Shown here: one piece after another, positions 41,493 to 50,345 of the stretch | Layout of the letters: every line of letters begins with the position of its first letter | Position numbering within the stretch: position 1 is the first letter of the stretch | DNA from: an uncultured Thermoguttaceae bacterium | GTDB lineage: Bacteria; Planctomycetota; Planctomycetia; Pirellulales; Thermoguttaceae | Assembly (NCBI GenBank): GCA_938084835.1 | Contig: CALKER010000007.1 | Coordinates: forward strand, 186,001-250,000 | Reading direction: 5' to 3' | Length of the DNA: 64,000 nt | The notes under the pieces: model-generated | Database searches by the model: none | What the model was told of the DNA's origin: nothing | Seen by the model: the letters and a program-made list of their open reading frames with translations, nothing else | Position numbers and translations under genes: made by a program

Positions 41493-42197
41493 ATGACAAA
41501 GTTCGATGCGGTGGTCTTCGACATGGACGGTCTGATGTTTAACACGGAGGAAGTCTATTGGGACGTAGCAAGCGAGCTTCTTTCGCGGCGGGGGTTAGTT
41601 TTCACAGAGGAGCTCAATGCGGCGATCATGGGTCGGCCCCCGCAGCCGTGTTTCGAGACAATCATCCGTTGGCACAACCTGAAGGAGCGGTGGGAAGATT
41701 TGGCGGCGGAGTCTGAGGTACTTTTTTTGGAGATGGTGGAGAATCGTCTCGAACCGATGCCGGGACTTTTCCCCCTCCTGGAAACCTTAGAGCAGGCAGG
41801 AATTCCTAAAGCGGTGTGTACCTCAAGCCGACGCCGCGTGTTGGAGAAGCTTTTGGGCACTTTCGAGCTGCAACCTCGTTTTGCCTTCACCTTGACGGCT
41901 GAGGATGTCACACGGGGTAAACCCGAGCCGGAGATCTACCTAAAAGCCGCCGAACGCTTCGGTATTTCTCCCTCGAGGATGATGGTGCTGGAAGATAGCC
42001 CTGCCGGGTGCGCTGCCGGCCGGGCTGCCGGTGCCTTTGTGGTGGCTGTGCCGAATGTCAACAGCAAAGCGATGGATTTCTCCTGCGCCCACCTCGTCAT
42101 TCCCTCGTTAGCCGACGAGAAGCTTTACGAAGTCCTGGGCCTTCCCGTACCGGAAGCGTTAAAAGCTACTTCGCGGTGTGAAAGGTCTTTGGATTAA
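41493..42197 (+). CDS. HAD-superfamily phosphatase/phosphomutase (beta-PGM-like)
   Basis: This 234-residue protein has the HAD signature: nucleophile and acid in VVFDMDGLMFNTE (Asp10, Asp12), motif II in AVCTSSRRR, motif III Lys in GKPEPEIYLKAAERF, and motif IV in MVLEDSPAG. The helical cap after motif I groups it with beta-phosphoglucomutase-like and sugar-phosphate phosphatases. ATG 41493 (AGGG upstream) trims a 24-residue unlikely extension. The substrate is unknown; it is not adjacent to a sugar operon. Confidence 0.85.
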   Translation: MTKFDAVVFDMDGLMFNTEEVYWDVASELLSRRGLVFTEELNAAIMGRPPQPCFETIIRWHNLKERWEDLAAESEVLFLEMVENRLEPMPGLFPLLETLEQAGIPKAVCTSSRRRVLEKLLGTFELQPRFAFTLTAEDVTRGKPEPEIYLKAAERFGISPSRMMVLEDSPAGCAAGRAAGAFVVAVPNVNSKAMDFSCAHLVIPSLADEKLYEVLGLPVPEALKATSRCERSLD

Positions 42198-42253
42198 GCC
42201 TGGAGGTCTCTGCCACTTCAAGGACGGGACCACCAGGGGACCGAGGGTGCTTC

Positions 42254-42299
42254 TCCGCCCCCAAAAAGGGGAAACAAATGGGAGAGGCGGAAATTATTT
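42254..42299. terminator. Nested hairpin with T-rich tail, candidate terminator
   Basis: TCCGCC (42254-42259) pairs with GGCGGA (42286-42291), enclosing CCCC-AAAAA-GGGG. It is followed by AATTATTTT, between the converging HAD gene and the interrupted gene. It could terminate the HAD transcript; the inner fold is weak. Confidence 0.35.
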
Positions 42300-42386
42300 T
42301 CGCCCCCTGGGCCCAATCCCCCAATCTTTGCCGGTTTCAAACTCTCTGCCGTCGTCCTGCTGATTCGGACCCACAATGTAAACGAC

Positions 42387-43571
42387 TCAGCCTTCCGGTT
42401 TAGGTACGATCCGGAGGGGTTGGTCGCTAAATGGATCGTGGCTTACCCCTGCAGGAAGTCCCAACTCGTGCGGATCAGGAGGCGATTGCATTTTCTTCCC
42501 GTACAGCCGGCAAAGAACAAGCACGCAATTCCGCAGAAGGGACATTCGGCAAAATGCCGCGAAACTGGCCGAGTAAGAAGGTATCGCGGTAGCGACCAGC
42601 TCATCCCAGGCACTGGGGCGCCCTTGGCGCACGCTGGCCAGCGCCAAGGATGACTGTGCCTGTACTTCTTCGGAGGCCAGCATCCCCTTTAAAGGGAGGT
42701 TGCGAACCTCGTCGCATAAATCCGCCTGGTTGAGCATCGTTCGAAGAACAGGGGGTCGAGCGAAAAACAGCGTTCCAGTTCCGCAAAGTCGGTTAAGCGA
42801 CTCCAGGGCGAACACCAGCTCGCCAGCGACCACCTTGTACCACGCTTCAACCAGGTTAAGCTGGAGAAGCTCTCTTTCTAACTCTGCGACATCTTCCGGG
42901 GCAAGGAAACCGGATTGAACTGCCTCAGCGAGAAAACCCAGTGACTGCTCCAAGCATGCCGCCCGCACCAGAAATCCGATCAAACATGGCGGTTGAATTT
43001 GCGACAGGCGAAGCACGGTTCGCGCGACACCCGCTGGCTTCTCGCCATCCCCCGCGTGCATCTGATACGTCGCCCATAGAAGTGCAAAACGATGTAATTG
43101 ACGCACCGCTTGCGTCACCACAATAAGCTGATCCATGAAGACCGAAGGATCTGTCCCTGAAGGCACAAGCGGAAGAGTTTCCGACCAGCGGGCAAGCGCC
43201 GCGATTTTCTTCCGCAGCGATTGGGATACCCGAGATCGGAGCAAGCGGCGAAGGGCCCCTAAATCCTCGCCCGTCGGCCAGTCTCGCTTGTTGAGGTATC
43301 GCTCCCAAAGAACGTGGAATTGGAGCTACGGCGAATTGAGATTGGCAACCAGTAAGGGAAGTTCGTCCGCAAGCGGAAGTGCTTCCGCATCGCTTTGCCG
43401 GCGAAGATCGGCAAAGGAAACTGCCTGCCCCTGGGTCCGGCGCTCCTCCAAGCGTTTTTGGACCGCCCAGCCGGCACGGATGCTCCAGATGGCAACTACC
43501 GCAACCGCCAACCCAATCAAGCACACCAACATTAGGGTGGTAACTCCCAGGGATGGGAACCACCCCCTCAT
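42387..43571 (-). pseudogene. Membrane-anchored protein gene with in-frame amber codon
   Basis: A gene starting at ATG 43571 (GGAGGGG upstream) encodes an N-terminal membrane helix (GVTTLMLVCLIGLAVAVVAI) and about 81 residues, to ...LLVANLNSP, then a TAG at 43326-43328. The same frame continues without another stop for 312 residues to 42387, with no change of composition: LQFHVLWERYLNKRDWPTGE directly follows. Thus one base change (e.g. CAG to TAG) would restore a 394-residue protein. The helical downstream part has no family I recognise. It may be a recent pseudogene, a sequencing error or a readthrough gene; TAG is an ordinary stop elsewhere in the window (rho and the TauE-like gene, for example). 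Confidence 0.8.
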
Positions 43572-43718
43572 TCGAGACCCCTCCGGCGAGGATAATCGAC
43601 CATTATCCGACAGGTACAAGGCCTTTCCCAAAAAAGGGCTTACCGAATCTTATGTCTAGGACCAATAGGATTAAGGAAAAACTCCCCGTCGGGAACTCCC
43701 TGTCAGGTCGCAAGTAAA

Positions 43719-43740
43719 ATACAGGTGAGATACAGGTGAG
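43719..43740. repeat. Perfect 11-bp tandem duplication
   Basis: ATACAGGTGAG occurs twice back to back, 43719-43729 and 43730-43740. Confidence 0.85.
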
Positions 43741-43954
43741 CGGATACCCTTTTCGCGGCGCCGGGCCACTGATGACTTAACCTCACCAAGGAGAACACCT
43801 CATCTAAGTCACCAGCCGAGTTTTGCCGCACACCTACCAAGAAAGCTCGCGATCTGCGTTTTGGCAAGGTGAGGGTCGCTCCCCACCTAAAGAGAAAAGG
43901 TCCAGGCAGACACCGATAGGATCTGTTCCAGGCGAACCGGCGGAGCTGGCCCCC

Positions 43955-43992
43955 CATAACCTTTCAATGATCACATAACCTTTAAACGATCA
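43955..43992. repeat. 19-bp tandem duplication with two mismatches
   Basis: CATAACCTTTCAATGATCA (43955-43973) is followed by CATAACCTTTAAACGATCA (43974-43992). Confidence 0.8.
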
Positions 43993-44196
43993 CATGCCAC
44001 CAGTTGCGGGATTCTCCGGCCCGGCGGTGCCTAAACTAATTACGAATCGGGAAAACCACTGGCGAAATGTCCTGAGCGATAACCCGAGGTTATTACCGCA
44101 CCTGGGGCTGCCTCGGTTTGCCCGAATAGAGCACGCGAGGACAGAATGGTGGTACCCCAGCTGGATACCCCACTTGGGAGGTATAGCAATGCAGCA

Positions 44197-44234
44197 TTTA
44201 ATCTTGACAAACTCCTTTAATCTTGACAAACTCC
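44197..44234. repeat. Perfect 19-bp tandem duplication carrying TTGACA
   Basis: TTTAATCTTGACAAACTCC occurs twice back to back, 44197-44215 and 44216-44234. Each copy has the -35 consensus TTGACA, so the duplication also doubles a possible promoter element; no matching -10 was found. Confidence 0.85.
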
Positions 44235-44532
44235 TTCTCCCGCGAGAGCGTCTTCTTGAACACAACAACAAATCGTATTCGACCCCACAGCTAATCGTTT
44301 AAGTTGGGAGAGCTCCCTACCCCTTTGGGCCTTGTGTGCCCAGGACAATTTCAGGCTTCAGCACCAAGAGGCAGCCCAATTTGCCGGGGAAGCGACCAGC
44401 CCTCGATCCCCGCGCCGAAGGCCTTGCGGTTAATCGCCCGCGGATAGCCAAAGGTACCCAGTTACGAAACTTTTTGCGTGCGTTTGCTCCTGGCATGCTT
44501 GCCGGTACTAACGGGGCAGGAAGTTTTCTCGC

Positions 44533-44612
44533 TGAGCCGTGTCCGGCTCATTTCTGAAAGGGTATCGCAAGGTGAGCTCGCCCGGCCTGTCAGGGATACC
44601 CCCATGGCCGGG
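44533..44612 (+). other. Two adjacent hairpins upstream of nth
   Basis: TGAGCCG-TGTC-CGGCTCA (44533-44550) is a 7-bp stem with a 4-nt loop. CCCGGCC (44581-44587) and GGCCGGG (44606-44612) form a second 7-bp stem with an 18-nt loop. There is no T tract and no coding frame, so this is a possible structured RNA about 240 nt before nth. Confidence 0.4.
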
Positions 44613-44854
44613 CCCAGGCTTTGGAGGTGCCCTAATCCCAGCTGGTGCTTCCGCGGTTATTTCCCGCAGCCGATTGCTTGGTAAAGCCGGTGTTGATATT
44701 CTTGACGCTAATCCCGCCGAAAAATGATATCGGAAGCACATTCACTTGCATTACCTTAAGGCCAATGAGCCCCGCCGCTTTTCCCCAAAGCCGGCTGGAG
44801 TCGGGCGATGTGATCCATACGATAGATGAGGAAAGTAAACCGAAGGACCTGAGC

Positions 44855-45535
44855 ATGGGGAAGAAAACCGGCGCAAAAAATCCTCCCAAGACTGAAAGCG
44901 CAAGCAAGCCTCCAATTCGGCAGATCCTCCAACGACTCGACAAGACATACCCCGGGGCCACCACGGCGCTTCGCTATTCCAATCCTTTGGAGCTTTTGGT
45001 GGCAACTATTCTTTCTGCCCAGTGTACAGATGAACGAGTCAACAAGGTAACGGAATCGCTTTTCCGTAAATATCGTTCCGCAGCCGACTATGCGGCAGTC
45101 TCTCAAGAAGAGCTCGAGCAAGACATTAAAAGCACCGGCTTTTTTCGCAATAAAGCGAAGATGATTCGGGAATGCTGCCGCATCCTGGCCGAAAAGTACG
45201 GCGGCCAAGTTCCCCCAGATATCCACGTCCTCACACAACTTCCAGGCATTGGCCGTAAGACTGCCAACGTGGTCTTAGGCACGGCTTACGGGCTTCCCAC
45301 TGGTGTGGTCGTGGACACGCATGTAGAGCGAGTCAGCCGGCGGCTGGGGCTGACCCACGAAAAAAATCGCGACAAAATCGAAGAGGATCTCATGCACCTT
45401 ATCCCGCAGGAGAAGTGGATCCTCTTCAGCCATCAGCTCATCCACCATGGTCGGCGTGTGTGTACCGCCCGCAAACCGAAATGCGACGCGTGCATCCTAC
45501 GGGACCTGTGTCCTAAAATCGGTGTCAAGAAGTGA
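44855..45535 (+). CDS. nth: Endonuclease III
   Basis: Nth removes oxidised pyrimidines and cleaves the abasic strand. The 226-residue protein has LLVATILSAQCTDERVN, the HhH LPGIGRKTANVVLG with catalytic Lys135, VDTHVERVSRRLGL with Asp154, and the C-terminal [4Fe-4S] ligands with C-x6-C-x2-C-x5-C spacing (CTARKPKCDACILRDLC). ATG 44855 with GAAGGA upstream is clearly the start; the longer frame from 44645 is noncoding leader. It overlaps the next gene by 4 nt (GTGA), so translation is coupled. Confidence 0.96.
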   Translation: MGKKTGAKNPPKTESASKPPIRQILQRLDKTYPGATTALRYSNPLELLVATILSAQCTDERVNKVTESLFRKYRSAADYAAVSQEELEQDIKSTGFFRNKAKMIRECCRILAEKYGGQVPPDIHVLTQLPGIGRKTANVVLGTAYGLPTGVVVDTHVERVSRRLGLTHEKNRDKIEEDLMHLIPQEKWILFSHQLIHHGRRVCTARKPKCDACILRDLCPKIGVKK

Positions 45536-47211
45536 CGGAACGTCCCTTGCCGGAGGATACTTCGTTAAGCACGTCTGGCTCTGCCGGTGAAAGTCGGCAA
45601 ATCCGCAGATGGCTGGTGGCGGCAGCCATTCCGCTTGTGCTCTGCGCCGCGCGACTGAACGACGACCTATGGTATGACGAAGTCTTTACCTTAGTACACT
45701 TTGCGGCCCGACCGTGGTATGAAATTGTAACCGACTATTCCGCCCCCAATAACCATATTCTTTACTCCCTGATCCTTCATTCGATTGTCATCTTTTCCCA
45801 GGAGGAGTTTTGGCTCCGCGTGCCAGGGATGTTTTTTGCCGCCGGATCCCTTTATTGGACTTTTCATGCCGGGTTGATCTGGGCGGGTCTGGGCGCCGCT
45901 GTATGCGCTACCCTTTGGCTAGGCTTCACACAGATGTTCTTAACGCACGTCATGGAGGTTCGTGGCTACGGTCTGTCTTTGTGTTTGACGGCCTGGCTGG
46001 GCGCTCTTGCACTCCAGGAAGAGGCTCCGACTTTTCGGGGGCGATGGGCAGCACGGATGAGCGTCCTTTTTGCCTCGGCCGCACTCGTCTACACCATCCC
46101 CACGAACCTCCTGGTGATCGCCCCCATTGCTGCGCTTGTGGTAATCAAAGAGGCCAAAAGCGGACTGGCAGTCATCACCACCGGCCGAGGCATTTGGTGG
46201 TGTGGCGGACTATGCCTTGGGTGCCTCCTTTACCTTCCGGTGATCCACCAGCTCCGACACGCGGCAGCCTCCGGAGCAGGATGGGATATTTGGGCTAATG
46301 TGCAGATAAGCTGGCAATTCTTCCGCGGTGCTTTGCGCGACCTCTTCCCGGCCTTGGCTATTGCCGTACTTCTGCATGCGATCTTCCCTCTTGCGGCCAG
46401 AGGCTTATGGACCGTTCGGAACTCTAGCCAGGGTAATCAAATCCCGGACTTGTCCCAAACTAAACATAGGCAGCTCTGGATTTGGTGGCTATGTGGAGTG
46501 GGTGGGCCGTGTATCCTCGCCGCCGTCCTCGGAATTCGCCCTTTTGCTCGAAATTTTGTCCCGGTGTTGTTTTTTCTTGCCGTCGGATGCGGGGTGCTTT
46601 TCGCATCAGCTGTCGACAAACTTTACCTTTTGGTGAGGCCATTTTTGCAAATAGAAAGGACTAAACGTAGGTGGGGGCAAGCGGCTTGCCCTCCTGCGAG
46701 AAAAACCAAAAAGTCAAGGGACACTCGCCCTTTTTCGCCCACTACACCCCGGTCGGGCACCGAGCTTTCCCTCTTTATCGCCCCAATCGTTCTCGGGTTG
46801 ATAGCCTTGCCCCAACTGTGGACGTATCCTCAGCGACTCCAGGAGGTCCGCCGCGAAGGCAGAGTTCAGGATGGGTATTACAACTTCTACGCCGCACGAT
46901 ACGCTCCCAAAAAAGCGGTTCGGGCAATTGCCGACTTTGTCGGCACTTCCGGCGCGACATGCAACTACCGCGTCCTTTTTCCCCTCATTGACTTTTATCC
47001 GCTCGCCTATTATTTGACTAAAGCAGGTCTTCCCATGGCCATAAGCCACCCTCAAGCTCGCAAGGAACTTGTCTTTGTCATCGTGCCCGAGCATGACAGT
47101 CCGCAGGCACTTCTTGGGATGCACGGCCTAAAAACAACCGAGTTTGTGTCCTTACGTTTTTGGGGGGACTACGGCTATTACCAGCTTTATTTGGGTGTAC
47201 GACCGATCTGA
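45532..47211 (+). CDS. Membrane glycosyltransferase, GT39/PMT-like
   Basis: This 559-residue polytopic protein resembles the GT-C fold of dolichyl-phosphate mannosyltransferase-like enzymes, which transfer sugars from polyprenyl phosphates on the periplasmic side. The family's acidic loop motif is LWYDEVFTL after the first helix, followed by APNNHILYSLILH and VPGMFFAAGSLYW. Many hydrophobic segments follow, with a polar region after about residue 380. It begins with GTG within the nth stop region, making a two-gene unit. Donor and acceptor are unknown. Confidence 0.75.
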   Translation: MTERPLPEDTSLSTSGSAGESRQIRRWLVAAAIPLVLCAARLNDDLWYDEVFTLVHFAARPWYEIVTDYSAPNNHILYSLILHSIVIFSQEEFWLRVPGMFFAAGSLYWTFHAGLIWAGLGAAVCATLWLGFTQMFLTHVMEVRGYGLSLCLTAWLGALALQEEAPTFRGRWAARMSVLFASAALVYTIPTNLLVIAPIAALVVIKEAKSGLAVITTGRGIWWCGGLCLGCLLYLPVIHQLRHAAASGAGWDIWANVQISWQFFRGALRDLFPALAIAVLLHAIFPLAARGLWTVRNSSQGNQIPDLSQTKHRQLWIWWLCGVGGPCILAAVLGIRPFARNFVPVLFFLAVGCGVLFASAVDKLYLLVRPFLQIERTKRRWGQAACPPARKTKKSRDTRPFSPTTPRSGTELSLFIAPIVLGLIALPQLWTYPQRLQEVRREGRVQDGYYNFYAARYAPKKAVRAIADFVGTSGATCNYRVLFPLIDFYPLAYYLTKAGLPMAISHPQARKELVFVIVPEHDSPQALLGMHGLKTTEFVSLRFWGDYGYYQLYLGVRPI

Positions 47212-47289
47212 GGTAACCACCCGCCTTTAACCGAGGAGATTCTGAAAGCATCGCTTTCCCTAGACAAGCAACAGCGTGCGACATGCAGG

Positions 47290-48771
47290 ATGGTTAACCG
47301 CTGGCGAGGGCTACATTTTGGTTTTGCGGTGACCGCCTCGGCAAGCTCCGCCCGAGGGGGGTTGCCGGCGATCATGCTTTGCGCTCTTGCTGTTCGCGGT
47401 GGTGCACTGGCTTTGGTGCCCGGGGCATTACAAAAGGACACCGATCTTTACCGACAAATTGCGGAAAATCTCCTTGCAACGGGCAGCTTCGCCCTAGGAG
47501 GGACCCCCACAGCCTTTCGGCCACCGCTCTATCCGCTCCTATTGGTGCCTTGCGCGGCCACAGGGGAGGCAGCATGGCTGGCAACCGCCGTCCTTCACCT
47601 CCTACTGGGACTTCTTACGGTGGCTGGAGTATGGTTCGTAGGACACCAGGTGGGTGGGCCACTGGTCGCCGGAATTGCGGCATTTCTGGTGGCCGTCGAT
47701 CCTCTCCTTGTTTGGCAGTCCACCCAACTGATGTCGGAAACGGCCTGCGTGGCTGTGGTGGCTGGATGTTTCGCTACGGCAACCCAGGCATGGACTTCCC
47801 GGCGATGGCTAGCCTGTCTGCAGGCTGGATTCTTGGCAGGACTTGCTGCCCTTTGCCGGGCGAACCTGCTTCCCTGGAGCGCCTTAGTACCGCTGGCTCT
47901 CGCTTTGGCCGCAGTCAGTCTCAACGAAGTTCCCTGTCAACAATTTGGTGGAATGAGGAGCCCGCCTCCACCGACGCAGCCCCCGTCGAGCGGGCGCGAA
48001 CTCTCCGGCCGCAGTTGTTGCCGCATGTGGTTCTCCGTGTCGATGACGGCCAGCGTATGTGCCTGCGGAGTGCTCTTAGCAGTTGTGCCTTGGGCAACCC
48101 GCAATCGAAGTGTTCTGGGACACTGGATCTTCGGTACCACGCACAGCGGAGTTACACTTTTGCTGGCAAACAACGATGACTTCTATGACCACATTGCCAG
48201 TGGGAAATCTCCGGGAAGCTGGCGCTCCGAGGGGTTTCATCGGCAATGGTCCGAGATCGTGGCCCGTTCGGGCGTGACTCATGAAGCCGACATCGATGCC
48301 CTGGCCTACCGCCTTGCGTGGGAAACCATTCGCCGGCGCCCGGCCGATTTTCTGAAGGCAACGTTTCTTCGCGTGGCGTGGTTGTGGAGCCCGCTGCCGG
48401 AAGAAAGTGTGACAAAAGACCTCGGCTCCTGGCAGGGCACACGTTGGGCCGTAGCGGGCTTTTACGCCCTGAGCTATTTGGCCGCGGTGGGTGGGTTAGG
48501 GCAGCTCATCGTACTTTCGCGAAAAGATGCCCGCGCCCGCGTCATCCTTTATCTAGGCGTCGGTCTTGCCGCCGTGTTGACAGGTGTTCACGCCGTCTAT
48601 TGGTCCAACATCCGCATGCGAGCCCCCGTAACACCTTTCCTGGCTCTACTCAGCGCCATCGGTGTGTGGACGTCTCTCACTTTGTTCCGATGCTCGGTTC
48701 ATCCCAGTCACCGTGGCGACAACCCCATGAAGCCAGTCGGCAGCCGGCGATTACGAAAGGAAGGGGATTGA
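47290..48771 (+). CDS. Membrane glycosyltransferase, GT39/ArnT-like
   Basis: This is the second GT-C-type membrane protein, 493 residues, starting 78 bp after the first. An acidic KDTDLYRQIAENLL motif is followed by TAFRPPLYPLLLVPC, then repeated hydrophobic segments and a large periplasmic stretch with LLLANNDDFYDHIASGKSPG, as in undecaprenyl-phosphate-sugar transferases. It may act with the preceding enzyme on a surface glycan. The start ATG has no strong binding site and might be further in. Confidence 0.72.
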   Translation: MVNRWRGLHFGFAVTASASSARGGLPAIMLCALAVRGGALALVPGALQKDTDLYRQIAENLLATGSFALGGTPTAFRPPLYPLLLVPCAATGEAAWLATAVLHLLLGLLTVAGVWFVGHQVGGPLVAGIAAFLVAVDPLLVWQSTQLMSETACVAVVAGCFATATQAWTSRRWLACLQAGFLAGLAALCRANLLPWSALVPLALALAAVSLNEVPCQQFGGMRSPPPPTQPPSSGRELSGRSCCRMWFSVSMTASVCACGVLLAVVPWATRNRSVLGHWIFGTTHSGVTLLLANNDDFYDHIASGKSPGSWRSEGFHRQWSEIVARSGVTHEADIDALAYRLAWETIRRRPADFLKATFLRVAWLWSPLPEESVTKDLGSWQGTRWAVAGFYALSYLAAVGGLGQLIVLSRKDARARVILYLGVGLAAVLTGVHAVYWSNIRMRAPVTPFLALLSAIGVWTSLTLFRCSVHPSHRGDNPMKPVGSRRLRKEGD

Positions 48772-50345
48772 GGCTTACCCACTTTTAAACGCGCCACAGC
48801 CCGCCACAAGCTTCCCGGCGAACAGTAGCTACCTCATCAAGGGGGATAAAGCATCAATCTCTGGAAGGAATTTCCGCCCCACAGGGATCAAGTTTGCATC
48901 GCGAAGATATCCCAACCAGGCTTAACGTAACGAGGCTATTCCAGTTCATACACTCCCGCGGAAGGGCTGTACCCACGGTGTAGGGGTGCTTTTCAAAAAA
49001 CGTCCCGCTCGATCTCGAGGCCGAGGAGATCGATAGTTCCAACCGTGAACGAGGGAAGTTTTGATCTCTGAGCGCCCCACGGCGCCCATCAAATGCGGAA
49101 TAGTCTTGCGAATGCGCTTCCAAGATGTTCAACTCCAGCTGCGTAGGCATCCCGTCGCGGAGCGGGGCATAAGATCTACAGACACCCCTTAACCCCCACC
49201 AACGTAGGTATATCAATGGTATCGCCGGAAGAGCCTCCGCCCGCGTCGATTGTCGCGCGGGTGGATCGACAATTCTAGCAAATTAAGTCGGCGTAAAGTT
49301 GCTTTCCTGGCCATGCGTCAAATACCCAGAAACCGATACCAGCTTTTGGTAAAAAATTCGGTTGCGGTTTCTTACATTACATTGCCAAGTTTTTGGCTTT
49401 CTTTTACGCAATGCTACTGGCCTATACCCCCTGATGACTGGGTAATTCGTGGATTTGGGTGGTGACCGGCCAGTGAAGAACATCAATCCGGCAGTGGTGA
49501 AAAGAAGGAAGAGCACTTTTTTCCACCTGGACTACTTTCCTCCTGGGAGGTAATTAAATGCCACCCACTTGTCAGAGCCAGAAAGTGCATACCCCAGCGG
49601 GAAGGACTACCCGATGTGAGCGATGGCTCACGATCCGCCTCGAAGATGAAAACTGCTTGGGAATAAGCCTCACTAAAAGCGATGGCCCTCGTTTTTGACG
49701 AAAATCTTTCTCGAAATAAGCCCAGGATAATCCCCGTGAGCAACAGCTATCACTTCTGGGGCCTGGCGACGTGGGTGTCGCTCACGATAATCCCCGAGGG
49801 CACCGAGGATCGCGTAAGCTTGGACCGACCCCCTCTTGAGCTGGTGCTCAATACCGCCCGGCTCAATTTGGCTTGCTACTTATCGACGAGCAAACCTATA
49901 ATCGCTGCCACTTTTAAATGCGAGCCCGAGCTGATCGGACAAGCTCATCGCTTTGGTGGGGTTCCATACCCCATTACCGAGCATGCGTGCTAATCGGAGC
50001 TGACGAAGTCGCAAACGACGCACATTTTCAAAATAGTCGGCCTTCAGCCATGCCGAGTTTATTTCATTGTTGGGCCGGGAGGTGAAGCTGCGCGATACTT
50101 GTAGAGCTTCCTAAACCGAACGACTTGCCACTTTGTAACACAAAGGGGGCCCCGGCACCTCGGGGGAATTACACAAAGTGCCGCTGTCCGTAAACGGACC
50201 CGTCGGAAGCTTGCAGGGTCGATCGCTCGTCGTTTTTCGGGGCCAACGTTTTGGGCATAGTTCCGCAGGAAAGCAGTCCCTGCAGCAGTTTCTTTTCCTG
50301 TAGCGGATTCTCGGCAACACTCTAAGCTATTCCGCGCACAAACTC
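48772..50345. other. Longest gene-free region (about 1.6 kb)
   Basis: No gene is supported. GATAATCCCC occurs at 49725 and 49785, exactly 60 nt apart, with partly matching flanks. A purine-rich GGGGGCCCCGG block lies near 50145. I looked for tRNA, tmRNA, RNase P and SRP RNA consensus segments and saw none. Confidence 0.45.

Larger units (their letters stand above)
43572..44854. other. Long intergenic region (about 1.3 kb) with several tandem duplications
   Basis: No gene is supported. It holds three separate short tandem duplications (43719, 43955, 44197; listed separately) and two hairpins at 44533-44550 and 44581-44612. The nth start is preceded by GAAGGA. Confidence 0.5.

Noticed and set aside
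44645..44854. 70-codon N-terminal extension of endonuclease III
   Set aside because: The region has hairpins and noncoding composition, and ATG 44855 has a much better ribosome binding site.
49682..49993. 103-codon plus-strand frame in the longest spacer
   Set aside because: No motif, no ribosome binding site, and contains the degenerate 60-nt-spaced repeat.
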